Program-made: the position numbers and the translations under genes
Part shown: positions 25,241-34,837 of the stretch, piece after piece
Position numbering within the stretch: position 1 is the first letter of the stretch
How the letters are laid out: every line of letters starts with the position of its first letter
Source: Beijerinckia mobilis
GTDB taxonomy: Bacteria > Pseudomonadota > Alphaproteobacteria > Rhizobiales > Beijerinckiaceae
Direction: 5' to 3'
Assembly: GCF_000745425.1 (NCBI RefSeq)
Contig: NZ_JQJH01000002.1
Coordinates: 310,001-374,000, forward strand
Length of the DNA stretch: 64,000 nucleotides
The notes under the pieces: model-generated
What the model saw: the letters and a program-made list of their open reading frames with translations, nothing else
Told to the model about the DNA's origin: nothing
Databases searched by the model: none

Positions 25241-25810
25241 GTGAAAGTCATCGCCAGTTCAATCCGCAAGGGCAATATCATCGAGAAGGAAGATGGCCAG
25301 CTTTATGTCGTTCTGACCGCCGAGAGCTTCCATCCCGGCAAGGGCACGCCGACGACGCAGATCGACATGCGCCGCCTCTCTGATGGCGTCAAGACCACGG
25401 ACCGCTACAAGACGACGGAACAGGTCGAGCGCGCCTATGTCGAGGACATGAATTTCAGCTATCTGTATCAGGATGCGGACGGCTATACGTTCATGAATAC
25501 GGAGACTTACGATCAGATCATCGTGCCGCCGGATGTGATTGGCGACCAGGCGGTCTATCTCCAGGAAGGCATGGTCTGCATCCTCTCGATCTTCAACGGC
25601 GTCGCCGTCGCGATCCAGCTGCCGGCCCGCGTCACGCTCGAAGTGATGGAGACCGAGCCCGCCATGAAGGGGCAGACTGCTTCTTCCTCTTACAAGCCGG
25701 CCAAGCTGTCGAACGGCATGAGGGCCATGGTGCCGCCACATATTTCGGCGGGCACCCGGATCGTCATCCTGACGGAAGACGGTTCCTATGTCGAACGCGC
25801 CAAAGACTGA
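25241..25810 (+). CDS. efp: Elongation factor P (Rhizobiales type)
   Basis: Translation factor that rescues ribosomes stalled on polyproline stretches. The protein is 189 residues with three beta-barrel domains. The start is GTG 25241 behind AAAGGAAAG, giving [19 protein letters not shown]. The tip loop is [11 protein letters not shown] with Lys34, the lysine that EpmA would beta-lysylate. The C-terminal signature [16 protein letters not shown] is intact. epmA and epmB are divergent next to it, strongly suggesting that this copy is the modified one. A second, quite different EF-P is at 61813. Confidence 0.96.
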   Translation: MKVIASSIRKGNIIEKEDGQLYVVLTAESFHPGKGTPTTQIDMRRLSDGVKTTDRYKTTEQVERAYVEDMNFSYLYQDADGYTFMNTETYDQIIVPPDVIGDQAVYLQEGMVCILSIFNGVAVAIQLPARVTLEVMETEPAMKGQTASSSYKPAKLSNGMRAMVPPHISAGTRIVILTEDGSYVERAKD

Positions 25811-25831
25811 CGCCCGGGGCTGAAGCGGCTC

Positions 25832-26782
25832 GTGTTCGATCTTGAAGGTCTCCATCAGGCGGCGGCGCTGGTGCATGAAACGATGGGGCCGACCCCGGCC
25901 CATCACTGGCCGCTGCTTTCGGCCCGCAGCGGCGCGCTGGTCCATGTCAAACATGAAAACCATACGCCGACCGGCGCCTTCAAGCTGCGCGGGGGGCTCG
26001 TCTATATCGATCATCTCACGCGCACAGCCCCGGACATCAAGGGGATTGTCAGTGCGACGCGCGGCAATCACGGCCAGAGCCTCGCGCTTGCCGGCGGCCG
26101 CGCCGGGCTGAAGGTGACGATCGTCGTGCCGATCGGTAATTCGGTTGAGAAAAACGCCGCGATGCGGGCCTTTGGCGCTCAGGTGATCGAAAGCGGACGC
26201 GATTTCGATGCAGCGCTGGAGACCGCCTCGGTGCTCGCCAAGGACAATGGCTGGCATATGGTGCCTGCCTTCCATCCCGATCTGGTGCGCGGTGTCGCGA
26301 CCTACGCGCTTGAATTCTTCGAGGCCGTGCCAGATCTCGATACCGTCTATGTGCCGATCGGGCTCGGTTCCGGTATTTGCGGCCTGATCCGGACACGCGA
26401 TCTTCTGGGTCTCAAAACCGAGATCGTCGGCGTGGTTGCCGCCGCCGCCGATGCCTATGCGCAAAGTTTCGAGGCGGGCCATCCCGTCACCACGGAAAGC
26501 GCGATGACCATCGCCGATGGCATGGCCTGCCGGGTGCCGCGCGAAGACGCGCTCACGATCATCCACCAGGGGGCGGCCCGCGTGGTGCGGGTGGAAGAGC
26601 ATGAAATCCGGATGGCCGTGCGCGCCTATCACGAAGATACGCATAATCTCGCGGAGGGCGCGGGCGCGGCTCCGCTCGCTGCCTTGCTCAAGGAAAAAGA
26701 GCGTCAGGCCGGCCGCAAGATCGGCCTCGTTCTGACCGGCGGCAATATCGACCGCGCGGTCTATGCCGGCCTCATCGCCTGA
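25832..26782 (+). CDS. Threonine/serine dehydratase-like PLP enzyme
   Basis: Fold-type II PLP enzyme of 316 residues. The cofactor lysine is Lys51 in TPTGAFKLRGG, and the glycine-rich phosphate loop is near residue 175 (VPIGLGSGICGL). The substrate loop is SATRGNHGQSLA. These match the threonine dehydratase / serine racemase group without the ACT regulatory domain of biosynthetic IlvA. The product could be 2-oxobutanoate or pyruvate; a racemase or hydroxyaspartate enzyme cannot be excluded. The start is GTG 25832, 21 bases after efp, with GGGGCTGAAG upstream; co-transcription with efp is likely. It converges with the GapR gene. Confidence 0.85.
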   Translation: MFDLEGLHQAAALVHETMGPTPAHHWPLLSARSGALVHVKHENHTPTGAFKLRGGLVYIDHLTRTAPDIKGIVSATRGNHGQSLALAGGRAGLKVTIVVPIGNSVEKNAAMRAFGAQVIESGRDFDAALETASVLAKDNGWHMVPAFHPDLVRGVATYALEFFEAVPDLDTVYVPIGLGSGICGLIRTRDLLGLKTEIVGVVAAAADAYAQSFEAGHPVTTESAMTIADGMACRVPREDALTIIHQGAARVVRVEEHEIRMAVRAYHEDTHNLAEGAGAAPLAALLKEKERQAGRKIGLVLTGGNIDRAVYAGLIA

Positions 26783-26830
26783 CGGGCTCCTATCCTAGGT
26801 CTCATTAATCCCGGCTGTCGGGAAAAATAA

Positions 26831-27133
26831 TTACATTTTCAAGGCGTCCATATAGAGCTCAAGGATGGCTTCCATTTCCATCCGCTCGGCATGATCCTGT
26901 TTGCGCAGGCGGATGATCTGGCGCACGACCTTCACGTCGAATCCACGCCCCTTCATCTCCGCATAGACATCCTTGATGTCGTCGCTGAGTGCCTTTTTTT
27001 CCTCTTCGAGCCGCTCGATCCGTTCGACGAATTGCTTCAATTCCTCCGCCGCGACACCGCTTTCGGCAATATCGGCATGGGGAGAACCGCCATGGCGGTT
27101 TGAACGGTTCTCGCCGGGACCGGCTTCACTCAT
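26831..27133 (-). CDS. gapR: GapR-like nucleoid protein (DUF2312)
   Basis: Small DNA-binding protein of 100 residues. Residues about 25-100 form the DUF2312 helical domain: [40 protein letters not shown] and [20 protein letters not shown]. GapR of Caulobacter encircles overtwisted DNA ahead of forks and RNA polymerase and is widespread in alphaproteobacteria. I start it at ATG 27133 because CTGGAG lies 7 bases before; the frame continues upstream without a ribosome site. The 25 N-terminal residues are variable and polar. Confidence 0.9.
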   Translation of the reverse strand: MSEAGPGENRSNRHGGSPHADIAESGVAAEELKQFVERIERLEEEKKALSDDIKDVYAEMKGRGFDVKVVRQIIRLRKQDHAERMEMEAILELYMDALKM

Positions 27134-27292
27134 AGAAGTCTCCAGATAGGTCTGCATCTCTCGATCAGGATTCGGGATGGCCACGCATGCGAAGAGCGCG
27201 GCGCCTGATCTTTCAAAAGAAGCGCGCGAGTCGTGAAATTTTGATTAAATTCATGCGCCGGTGAAAGCGGAATGAGGAGCCGCTCGAAGCAA

Positions 27293-28708
27293 TCAGCGGC
27301 CGTCCGGCGTCCTGATGCCGACCCATTTATCCTTGATCTGCTTGAAATGCACGGTCGGATCATATTGGATGACGCCGAGATGCAGATTGGCTGCGGTCAA
27401 TTTCCCCATGGCGCCAAGCACCGCATAGGAGGCCACGACACGGTCGCGCTGGGCGGTGACGAGCCTGACGCGCATGCTGAGCAATGTCTGCTGGGCATTC
27501 AGGACGTCGAGCGTGGTGCGCTGGCCGACCTGTGCTTCGAGCCGCACGCCGGTCAGGGCGATCTCTGACGCCCGGACCGATGCCTCGGCCGATTGGATCG
27601 TGGCCCGGGCCGTTTCCAATTCACCCCAGGTGGAAACCAATGTGGCGCGAACCTGGGTTTTCTGCAGATCGGCCTGCAATTGCGCCTGCGTCACCTGTTC
27701 CTTGGCCTGGCGGATTTGCGCATAGGTAATGCCGCCGTTGGCATAGAGGGGAACCGTCACCTGGGGGCCGACAGTGGTGGCGTAGCGCTGATAGCCTTTC
27801 TGGCCATTGACGTTGAGGTTCTTGAGCGTATTGGCGACGAAATCGACCTGCGGATAAAGCTGGCCTTCGATGATCTTGACCTGTGAGGCCGCCTGATCCA
27901 CCGCATGCCGTGCAGACTGGATCGAGGGATGTTCTGCGAAGGCGACAATCACCGCCTTGTCGAGGTTGGCGGGCAGATATTTCTCGACTGTGGCGGCGGG
28001 CTGAAGCTGGTTCGGCTCATGGCCGATGACCTGGCGGAAATTGGCGATGCTGATCTTCAGATTGGCCTGCGCCGCGAAATATTCCGAGCGGGCATTCTCG
28101 AGACTTGATTCTGCCTGGGCCACGTCGGTTTTCGTGACATCGCCGAGCTGGAAACGGTAGCGCGTCTGGCGCAATTGCTCGACGAGAACTGTGATGTTGT
28201 TGCGCCGCAAGGCGACGATCGCCGTGTCGCGCAGGACATCCATATAGGAGGTGGCGCCATTTTGCAGAATGCGCTGCTCGGTGCCGCGCAGGACTTCCCG
28301 GGCGCTGAGAATCGATGATTCGGCGCTGCGGACGCTGTTCAGCGTCTGATTGCCGTTGAAGATGTTTTGGGTGATCGTCGCGCCGACATTGCCGATGTCA
28401 TTGGTGGAACGGCCACCGAAGGCGCTCCCGGATACGCCCGGCAGCGAGGCATAGCGATGGCTGATACCATATTGCCCGCTGCCGACGATGTTCGGCCGGC
28501 CGAGCGCAAGCGCCTGGGGCACGGATTCATCGGTTGCGCGCAGTCCGGCGCGCTGCTGGTTCAGATCCGGATTGGTGGAATAGGCGCTGGCGAGCGCGCC
28601 CGCCATCGTTTCGCTCCGCCCGGAGGAAGCGGCGCAAAAAAGCAGAAGCAGCCCGAGCCCGTAAGGCGCAGACCGGAGAGTCAATGCTTTAAAGTGCCAC
28701 GAACGCAA
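27293..28708 (-). CDS. tolC: TolC-family outer membrane efflux protein
   Basis: Outer-membrane and periplasmic channel component for type I secretion or RND/ABC efflux. The protein is 471 residues with an N-terminal signal peptide (LGLLLLFCAASSGRS). It has two repeated helical halves, each with the OEP pattern. The first half contains TNPDLNQQRAGLRATDE and ITQNIFNGNQT; the second contains ITYAQIRQAKEQVTQAQLQ and GQRTTLDVLNAQQTLLSMRV. No ATG is available before residue 35; the frame opens with TTG at 28708. No pump or adaptor gene is adjacent, so it probably serves several transporters encoded elsewhere. Confidence 0.93.
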   Translation of the reverse strand: MRSWHFKALTLRSAPYGLGLLLLFCAASSGRSETMAGALASAYSTNPDLNQQRAGLRATDESVPQALALGRPNIVGSGQYGISHRYASLPGVSGSAFGGRSTNDIGNVGATITQNIFNGNQTLNSVRSAESSILSAREVLRGTEQRILQNGATSYMDVLRDTAIVALRRNNITVLVEQLRQTRYRFQLGDVTKTDVAQAESSLENARSEYFAAQANLKISIANFRQVIGHEPNQLQPAATVEKYLPANLDKAVIVAFAEHPSIQSARHAVDQAASQVKIIEGQLYPQVDFVANTLKNLNVNGQKGYQRYATTVGPQVTVPLYANGGITYAQIRQAKEQVTQAQLQADLQKTQVRATLVSTWGELETARATIQSAEASVRASEIALTGVRLEAQVGQRTTLDVLNAQQTLLSMRVRLVTAQRDRVVASYAVLGAMGKLTAANLHLGVIQYDPTVHFKQIKDKWVGIRTPDGR

Positions 28709-29157
28709 AGATACGCATCCATATCGACGACCGGCCTATCGGAGATCTGGCAGGTCAAAAAACGCATTGGCGGAAATTTGCAGCATCTTCGCCTACCGGT
28801 CACGATGTTACGTTGATGCTGCGGCGAGAGGAAAATGAACTCCTCTTGAGGAAAGATAATTGAACCCAGCATAACCTACCCAGGGCGCGATCTCCAGTGC
28901 ATGCCCCGAGATTTTCCAGGGGTCCTTCGTGTAAGGACCGCAAAAGTGGATTGTTTTTCGAGAATCGACCTTAAAAAATATGCATCTGTTGTAATTTTGT
29001 TTGGTTAAAACATTCTTGAATAATGACGTATCGACGTCAAAGCGGGACATCGCATGCGATACGAATCATTGTACATTACAAACATCTTGCTGCTTGCGCC
29101 CGGTTTTCGCAACAATACGCGTAAGATCAAAGTTGAAAGCGCTGCCGATTTCGCATC
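28709..29157. other. AT-rich intergenic region, no gene seen
   Basis: There are 449 bases between tolC and the N-formylglutamate amidohydrolase gene, both on the minus strand. Short frames on both strands lack ribosome sites and similarity. Loose inverted arms GCAGCATC / GATGCTGC flank 28780-28822. Confidence 0.4.
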
Positions 29158-30009
29158 TCACACATGATCGATGTGGATCATACCGTCGTGTTCGAGTGCG
29201 TCGCCGAGTGAGCCGGTCCGGCTCGGAAAGAAATCAATCGTATGCTGCGCGGGATTGGCGGTGAGCGGACGCAGGACGCCGGCCAGCCTTTCAGCGAAGG
29301 CGGCTGCCATCTCCGGCGTCGCGATGCAATCCTGACGAATCTCGACCAGCACACCCGGCAGGCCGCGGCGCGTTGCTTCCATGTTCAAGGTGTCGCCACG
29401 CAGGGCGCCGTCATAGGGCTCATTATCCCCAACGCAAAATCCGGCCTCCGCCAGTTTCTCGATGAGCGGTTTCGCGAAGCGCGGATCATTGTCCCAGAGA
29501 ACGCCGACCTCCCAGGGCCGGGGCACATTCTTCCAGCAGGGCGTGAAACTATGGATCGCGACGAGAATAGGCACTGGCCCCTGCGCCAGCATGACATCGG
29601 TCTCGGTACGGATGGCCAGGCGATAGGGTTGCCAATAAGCGCGCAGCCGGCATTCGATCTCTGCGGCGTCAACACGGGCATTGCCCGGAATGATGCGGCC
29701 ATCGGAGAGGCGCATCACCAGGGTTGGATCATCGCTGCCGCGATTGACGTCTATGACGAGGCGGGAGACGCAAGTGAGGAGGGCTGGTGCCGAAAAAATC
29801 CGCGCCAGGGTGCGTGTGACCATTGCCGCGCCAATATCATAGGCTATATGCCGGGAGAGATCCTCCTCGGTGAGGCCGAGGCCGGCATAATGGGCGGGTA
29901 CATGATTCGAGGCGTGATCGCATAAAAACAGAAGGCCGGAATCGTGACGGCCCTCGATCCGTTCGACGGATGGTTCCCGAGCGAGGCTGATTTGCGCATC
30001 CTGAGTCAT
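29158..30009 (-). CDS. N-formylglutamate amidohydrolase family protein
   Basis: Predicted zinc-type amidohydrolase of 283 residues that would release glutamate from N-formylglutamate, as in the last step of one histidine degradation route. Family landmarks are LLFLCDHASNHVPAHY near residue 27, HIAYDIGA, LVIDVNRGSDDP, IHSFTPCWKNVPRPWEVGVL and VLVEIRQDCI near residue 235. No other hut genes are close. Many proteins of this family have broader or untested substrates, so the family is secure and the substrate is not. Confidence 0.88.
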   Translation of the reverse strand: MTQDAQISLAREPSVERIEGRHDSGLLFLCDHASNHVPAHYAGLGLTEEDLSRHIAYDIGAAMVTRTLARIFSAPALLTCVSRLVIDVNRGSDDPTLVMRLSDGRIIPGNARVDAAEIECRLRAYWQPYRLAIRTETDVMLAQGPVPILVAIHSFTPCWKNVPRPWEVGVLWDNDPRFAKPLIEKLAEAGFCVGDNEPYDGALRGDTLNMEATRRGLPGVLVEIRQDCIATPEMAAAFAERLAGVLRPLTANPAQHTIDFFPSRTGSLGDALEHDGMIHIDHV

Positions 30010-30276
30010 GGTTCGTTCTATTCCCGTTCGATCGAATCAAGCCGGAAGGGGTAATTCCGTTTTAGAAAAGTTGAGACTTTGTCGAACACGGAAAGCATTG
30101 GCACGAGCCCGCCGCATCCAGAGAGAAAGTCCTTCTGCTGCACGGCCCCGCACGGGATTCCCTTGATCCAACTGTGATTTTACGTTGTGAAATTCCGCTT
30201 CAGATCTTTTTTGGAAGCGGATGCGCATTTCGCTCGTTTTACCATGGCCTGAACCGACAGGAAGCTGCTTTCGACG

Positions 30277-30732
30277 ATGAAACGCCTCTCCGTTCTTTCC
30301 GCTTTTCCCGCCCTTCTTGCCGCGCCGTTTCTCGCAAGCGGGCTGATGCTTGCCAGCACGCCGGCCTCGGCTGATTTCCGTCTCTGCAACAATACCGAAA
30401 GCCGGGTGAGTATTGCTCTTGCCTATACGGATGGTGAGAATTGGGTGAGTGAGGGCTGGTGGAATCTCAAGCCATCGGGCTGTGAAACACTGGTGCGCGG
30501 ACCGCTCGCCGCTGAATTCTATTATGTCTATGCCATGGATGAGCGCGGCGGAGAATGGAAGGGTAAAGCCTTCATGTGCACGCGCGACCGCGAATTTCGC
30601 ATCAACGGCCGGCAGGATTGTTTCGTGCGGGGCTTCGACCGGACCGGATTTTTCGAGGTTGATACCGGGAAGGACGCGAAGAACTGGACAGTGCAGTTGA
30701 CCGATACAAGCGCCGGGCGTTCCAGCCCTTAG
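30277..30732 (+). CDS. Secreted DUF1036 protein
   Basis: Periplasmic protein of 151 residues, of unknown function, with a signal peptide cleaved after ASA (residues 1-32). The mature part contains the DUF1036 pattern: FRLCNNTESRVSIALAY, GWWNLKPSGCETLVRGPL, YYVYAMDERGGEW and FMCTRDREFRINGRQDCF. Four conserved cysteines probably form two disulfides. The gene stands alone and is followed by a strong terminator. Confidence 0.88.
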   Translation: MKRLSVLSAFPALLAAPFLASGLMLASTPASADFRLCNNTESRVSIALAYTDGENWVSEGWWNLKPSGCETLVRGPLAAEFYYVYAMDERGGEWKGKAFMCTRDREFRINGRQDCFVRGFDRTGFFEVDTGKDAKNWTVQLTDTSAGRSSP

Positions 30733-30772
30733 ATCTACTGAAAAGCACGGGCCTCGAAAATCCTTGCACAGG

Positions 30773-30800
30773 AAAGGTCCCAGCCTGGCAGGGACCTTTT
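30773..30800. terminator. Rho-independent terminator after the DUF1036 gene
   Basis: AAAGGTCCC (30773-30781), a 9-base loop, then GGGACCTTTT. The A-tract and T-tract on both sides suit termination from either direction. Transaldolase ends at 30871 on the opposite strand, so it may serve both genes. Confidence 0.75.
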
Positions 30801-30870
30801 GCGTTAAAAAGACGCATCAATGGTGTGTAGAAGGGGCAGGTAGGCACCGAGCTCCCGCCAAAGGCGGGGA

Positions 30871-31827
30871 TCAGGCGGCTTCGGCAAGCCGTTTCGACAC
30901 GAGGGCCCGCAACGCCTGCAAATCCTGGCTGAAGCTCCTGATGCCTTCGGAGAGCTTTTCCGTCGCCATGGCATCTTCGTTCAAGAGATAGCGGAAGGTC
31001 TTTTCGTCAAGCGAAAAGGCGGCGGGCGCCCTGGCGGCTGCAGTGCGCGGATCGAGCTTGCGCTCCAGCACGCCCTGATCCTTCGACAATTCCTCGAGCA
31101 GGGTGGGTGAAATGGTAAGGCGGTCGCAGCCGGCGAGTGCCTCGATTTCTCCGATATTGCGGAACGATGCGCCCATGATGATCGTGTCGATCCCATAGGC
31201 TTTATAATAGGCATAGATCGCCCGGACAGAGAGGACGCCGGGATCGGTTTCCGACGTATAGGTCTTGCCTTCTTTCTTGCTGTACCAGTCGAGGATGCGG
31301 CCGACAAAGGGCGAGATCAGAAAGGCCTTGGCCTCGGCGCAGGCCACTGCCTGGACCAGGGAAAAGATCAAGGTCATGTTGCAGTCGATTCCCTCGCGCT
31401 GCAGGATTTCGGCGGCCCTGATTCCCTCCCAAGTCGCGGCGATCTTGATCAGGATGCGCCCGCGTGCAATTCCGCGCCGCTCATAATCGGCAATGATCGC
31501 CCGCGCCTTGGCGACAGTTCCATCGACATCGAAAGAGAGATCGGCATCGACCTCGGTCGAAACCCGTCCGGGCACGATCTTGGTCAGTTCCTCGCCGAAA
31601 TTGACCGCCAGCCGGTCGGTGATCGCGCTTGCCGGATGATTATGGCTGATCCCCCACAGGATCGCCTCCTCGACGAGCGGCTTATAGGCCGGCATTTGCG
31701 CGGCCTTGAGAATCAGCGTCGGATTGGTGGTGCTGTCGACCGGTTCGAAAGCCCGAATCGCTTCCATATCCCCGGTATCGGCGACGATCGTCGTCATGGT
31801 CTTCAACTGGTCGAGCTTGGAGGGCAT
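30871..31827 (-). CDS. tal: Transaldolase
   Basis: Pentose phosphate pathway enzyme moving a dihydroxyacetone unit between sedoheptulose-7-phosphate and glyceraldehyde-3-phosphate. The protein is 318 residues, matching the classical TalB type. The signatures are [10 protein letters not shown] near residue 31 and [12 protein letters not shown], in which Lys128 forms the Schiff base. Conserved FISPFVGRI-like ([14 protein letters not shown]) and [10 protein letters not shown] segments follow. ATG at 31827 is used. It is a monocistronic gene as far as can be seen. Confidence 0.96.
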   Translation of the reverse strand: MPSKLDQLKTMTTIVADTGDMEAIRAFEPVDSTTNPTLILKAAQMPAYKPLVEEAILWGISHNHPASAITDRLAVNFGEELTKIVPGRVSTEVDADLSFDVDGTVAKARAIIADYERRGIARGRILIKIAATWEGIRAAEILQREGIDCNMTLIFSLVQAVACAEAKAFLISPFVGRILDWYSKKEGKTYTSETDPGVLSVRAIYAYYKAYGIDTIIMGASFRNIGEIEALAGCDRLTISPTLLEELSKDQGVLERKLDPRTAAARAPAAFSLDEKTFRYLLNEDAMATEKLSEGIRSFSQDLQALRALVSKRLAEAA

Positions 31828-31909
31828 GGCTGATCCGTCTCTTGAATGCGCGCCCTTTTAGGATAGGGAGGTTTTCGCGTCGTTCAATGCCTCTTACTTC
31901 CAATGCATC

Positions 31910-33802
31910 TCATTGAAGAGTGCCCGTTCGTCTTTCATTCCCCATGTGCAGGGCGGGCGGCGTGGCTAGCTGTCGTTCGGGGTTAGCAATCTGCGCTCCC
32001 GCAAGCGTGGTGATGACTGTATCGTCGACAGTGGCATCATGGGGTAGAAGGGGCCGCAGAATATCCTGCACCTGTTGAAACAGCAAAGGCTTCACGGCGA
32101 AACGGTCGAATCCCGCTTCCATTGCGGCGGCCTTCATTTCCTCGGTCCCCATGGCGACGAGGAAACAGGGCTCCGTGCACTGGGCTGCCTGTTCCGCCTG
32201 GCGCATGTGACGTATGCTCTCGCTGGCATCGAGATCCGGCAGGTGCATGTCGATGAATGCGGCGGCGAAAGGCACCTGTTGGTGGTTGAGCGACCGCAGG
32301 AAATGATCGAATGCCGTCAATCCGTCGCGCGCACGGACGGTTTCTAGTCCAAGGGATTCAAGGTAACGGACCGTCAGAAAGGCGCTGATGTCATTATCCT
32401 CGGCGAGCAGTACACGTGTATGGCTGATTGTCCGCGCCGCGCTCTCATCCCGCTCGGCGCGATCGTAATCAAGGCAGCGGAAAAGGGATTTGTTACGCAC
32501 CGGTTTTATCAGCCAGCCATCGAACCCTTCGACCAGGCCGCCACGCCAGATTTGGCGCTCACGGGATGAGAACATCAACAGGGTGCGTTGCACCTGAGCG
32601 TCGTGCGCCAATGTGATGAGCGATCTGGCCACCGCGGCTCCGAAATCCATATCGACGATGAGGCCGTCCGGCCGGAAACGTAAATCCTTATGGGAGAGGA
32701 AGGCGTCGGCCTCGTTTTCGGTCGTGGCATGGCGCGTCACTGCACCGGCTTCCTCCAGACATTCACAGAGAAATGTGCCGGTGAAGGCGGCTGCGGTTAC
32801 GACGAGGATAGAATGTCCCGCCAACCGCTGCGACCGTATGAATGGGCTTTCAGTCACGTCCTCGCCGCCGACGCGCAGGGGCAGGGTGAAGGAAAAGATG
32901 ACACCTTTGCCCTGCGGTGTTTCGAGTGTCAGTGTTCCGCCCATGCGCTTCACAAGGGCGCCTACAAAATTTTGGCCGGAACGTCTTTCGTCATCATCCT
33001 GTGTGTCTGATGAATCGTCCTGAAGGAATTGCATGATGCCTTCCGAAAAGACAGATTGAGTATCGTCGCGTGTATCGGTGACGGAAAAATGGAGCGTATC
33101 GGCGGATGGGCGTGACACTTTGATGCCGACACCCCCGTTTGTGGTGCAGGCGATGGCATCACCGACGAGTTCGGTCAGGACGAGGCGCAGACGTTCGGCA
33201 TCTGCGATAATCGTATCCGGGATATCAAGTCCGATGGATAATGCGATCTCGATTCCCTTGTTATGGGCCTGCGCCGCAAAGGATTCCGCGATGCCTTCGA
33301 CGAGAAGAGCGAGGCCGAAGGAATCGCAGCCTGAGACCCCGATTTCATCGTCGTCATCGGCTACAAGCGTATCCTGCACATTGGTCAACGGATTATCGGC
33401 CACGACGTCATCGGCAAGGTCAAAATCAGCGCATGTGAGGGCGTTGCCGGAGAGACCCGGCCAGTCGGTTCCCTCGCTTGCGAGTCGGTCGGCGAACCCT
33501 TGCCGGACATGGGGCGGTTGGTGCTGCGAGCCCGCATCCACACTCCCGGCCGGTTGGAATCTCGACCCGCGCGGCTGCTTCGTTTCCTGCCAGGAAGTCG
33601 GGTTGCCGGCGGCGTGCGCAAATTCTTGTCTTTTGGCTCCTGCGCGATTCCTGCGTGGCTTCGCGTCGGGGGTGGGGTCGATGGCGCTCAGCAAGGCACC
33701 GACGAGAAAGGCAACAACAGTCCCGCAGAGAACCACGATGAGAAAGGTGCTCCAGAAAATGTCGAAGCGCATAGCTTCGACAATGCTCATCCCTCTGTTC
33801 AT
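31910..33802 (-). CDS. Degenerate hybrid histidine-kinase-like protein with receiver domains
   Basis: Membrane signalling protein of 630 residues. One transmembrane helix (FWSTFLIVVLCGTVVAFLVG) is followed by a long polar linker. A GHKL ATPase-like domain (about 180-310) follows, then two receiver-like domains (about 330-450 and 465-595). The expected HisKA dimerisation helix with its phospho-accepting histidine is not recognisable. In the ATPase domain the N-box asparagine is replaced (RLRLVLTELVGDAI) and the G1 box reads DTRDDTQ instead of DTGxG. The first receiver is poorly conserved; the second looks intact, with LLAEDND, the acceptor Asp in FIDMHLPDLD, and KP. It may be a scaffold or a receiver driven by another kinase. 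A 15-bp tandem repeat (33816-33856) precedes the start. Confidence 0.8.
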   Translation of the reverse strand: MNRGMSIVEAMRFDIFWSTFLIVVLCGTVVAFLVGALLSAIDPTPDAKPRRNRAGAKRQEFAHAAGNPTSWQETKQPRGSRFQPAGSVDAGSQHQPPHVRQGFADRLASEGTDWPGLSGNALTCADFDLADDVVADNPLTNVQDTLVADDDDEIGVSGCDSFGLALLVEGIAESFAAQAHNKGIEIALSIGLDIPDTIIADAERLRLVLTELVGDAIACTTNGGVGIKVSRPSADTLHFSVTDTRDDTQSVFSEGIMQFLQDDSSDTQDDDERRSGQNFVGALVKRMGGTLTLETPQGKGVIFSFTLPLRVGGEDVTESPFIRSQRLAGHSILVVTAAAFTGTFLCECLEEAGAVTRHATTENEADAFLSHKDLRFRPDGLIVDMDFGAAVARSLITLAHDAQVQRTLLMFSSRERQIWRGGLVEGFDGWLIKPVRNKSLFRCLDYDRAERDESAARTISHTRVLLAEDNDISAFLTVRYLESLGLETVRARDGLTAFDHFLRSLNHQQVPFAAAFIDMHLPDLDASESIRHMRQAEQAAQCTEPCFLVAMGTEEMKAAAMEAGFDRFAVKPLLFQQVQDILRPLLPHDATVDDTVITTLAGAQIANPERQLATPPALHMGNERRTGTLQ

Positions 33803-33956
33803 GCCCGCCCCCGCGCCCTTGCCGCCTGTACCCTTGTTGCCTGTACCCTTGCCGCCACGGTGTCGGGTCGGAAAATGAATTCGTTCGCCCGAAGGTTCTG
33901 ATCACTTCATAAAAGGATAATGCATTGTTCCTGCATCCGTCTGAGCAAATCAGGTT

Positions 33957-34057
33957 CTAAAGTGTTTTCGGATACATCCGAAGGATCCCGCCAAGAAAAT
34001 TGATTGCATTTTCAAAAGGTCGTAAACGACAAGGAATCTTGTTGGTAAGAAAATGAG
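33957..34057 (+). repeat. Family A dispersed repeat, copy 2
   Basis: TTTTCGGATACATCCGAAGG forms the first arm, then AATTGATTGCATTTTC, an inner stem GTCGTAAACGAC and the closing AAGAAAATGAGC. Architecture is conserved although the inner stem sequence has changed with compensating bases. Confidence 0.65.
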
Positions 34058-34467
34058 CCCGCCTCATCCTCCGCGCCCCCTCTCCCTGGATCGTCGGTGG
34101 ATTGCGATTCTCTGTCTGAGATGTGTGTTGGTGATCATAAACGCGAGGGTTTTTCGCTTCGTTGTCAAAATATGGAAAATTGCACCCAATCAGGCGGCGG
34201 TGAGCGTAATTGCCTTGTCAACAAGGAGGGATGTAGCTGTTTTCTGTATACAATTCTCCGTCATAAGATGATGCCGAAAAGGGGCTTGTGCCTTGTTGTT
34301 TGTGGAAAATGCGGCGGAAGTCGTTATGTAAATTGCGAGATCAGCGATTAGTGGGAGGTACAGGGACGTCGCGCCAGAGGGTTTCAATAGCGCTTTCTGC
34401 CGCAAGAAACGCGCGGGGCGTTGCGATCACTCGCTTCTGTCTGGACGACAATGTTCCCGACCCCGGA

Positions 34468-34690
34468 TCTAATATATTCGGATTCCGCAGGAATTCCCGG
34501 CTCAGTTCTTTTAAGTCATTAAATATAAATGATTACAATAACATGCTGCCTTATTCCTTCGGAGGGATGGTATGCCAATTCTTCTTGTAAATCTCTCGCC
34601 GAGACTTGATTCATTGGGATTCGTCCCTCCGTGCCGGTTCTCCGCCGGATCCTTCTTGATCCCAACAGATTGGGATCAGGCAGTCATGGT
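34468..34690 (+). repeat. Family B dispersed repeat, copy 2
   Basis: It aligns along its length with 22153-22390. Shared blocks are AGGAATTCC, CCTTATTCCTTCGGA, GAGACTTG, CCGCCGGATC, CCCAACAG and CATGG, in the same order. The long inverted repeat seen in copy 1 is decayed here. Confidence 0.65.
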
Positions 34691-34722
34691 ATAAGGCGGG
34701 GGCGATTGAGCGCTTCTCTGAC

Positions 34723-34748
34723 GGAACCGATGAGCGGAACCGGGCGTT
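34723..34748 (+). promoter_or_regulatory. EcfG-type general stress promoter
   Basis: GGAAC at 34723-34727, a 17-base spacer, then CGTT at 34745-34748: an exact match to the alphaproteobacterial EcfG consensus GGAAC-N16-17-CGTT. The predicted transcript starts near 34755, about 80 bases before the DUF3309 start codon. ecfG itself is 3.4 kb away in this window. Confidence 0.75.
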
Positions 34749-34837
34749 GGATATACAGAATAGCAAAGATTATGAGCCTGTCGCGGGCGGCTGGGCCGGA
34801 ATAGACGCATCCAGTCGCGGCATGCGGAGGAGCCTCT

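Larger units (their letters stand above)
33803..34837. other. 1-kb gene-poor stretch with repeats and a stress promoter
   Basis: It contains a 15-bp tandem repeat (33816-33856), family A copy 2, family B copy 2 and an EcfG promoter, all listed separately. The frames at 34053-34271 and 34097-34351 have no ribosome site or similarity. I see no gene in it. Confidence 0.6.

Noticed and set aside
25259-26644. 461-codon minus-strand frame over efp and threonine dehydratase
   Set aside because: Antisense shadow of two clear genes.
34097-34351. 84-codon Cys-rich plus-strand ORF
   Set aside because: GTG start without a ribosome site, in a repeat-rich gap; the cysteines have no metal-site spacing I recognise.
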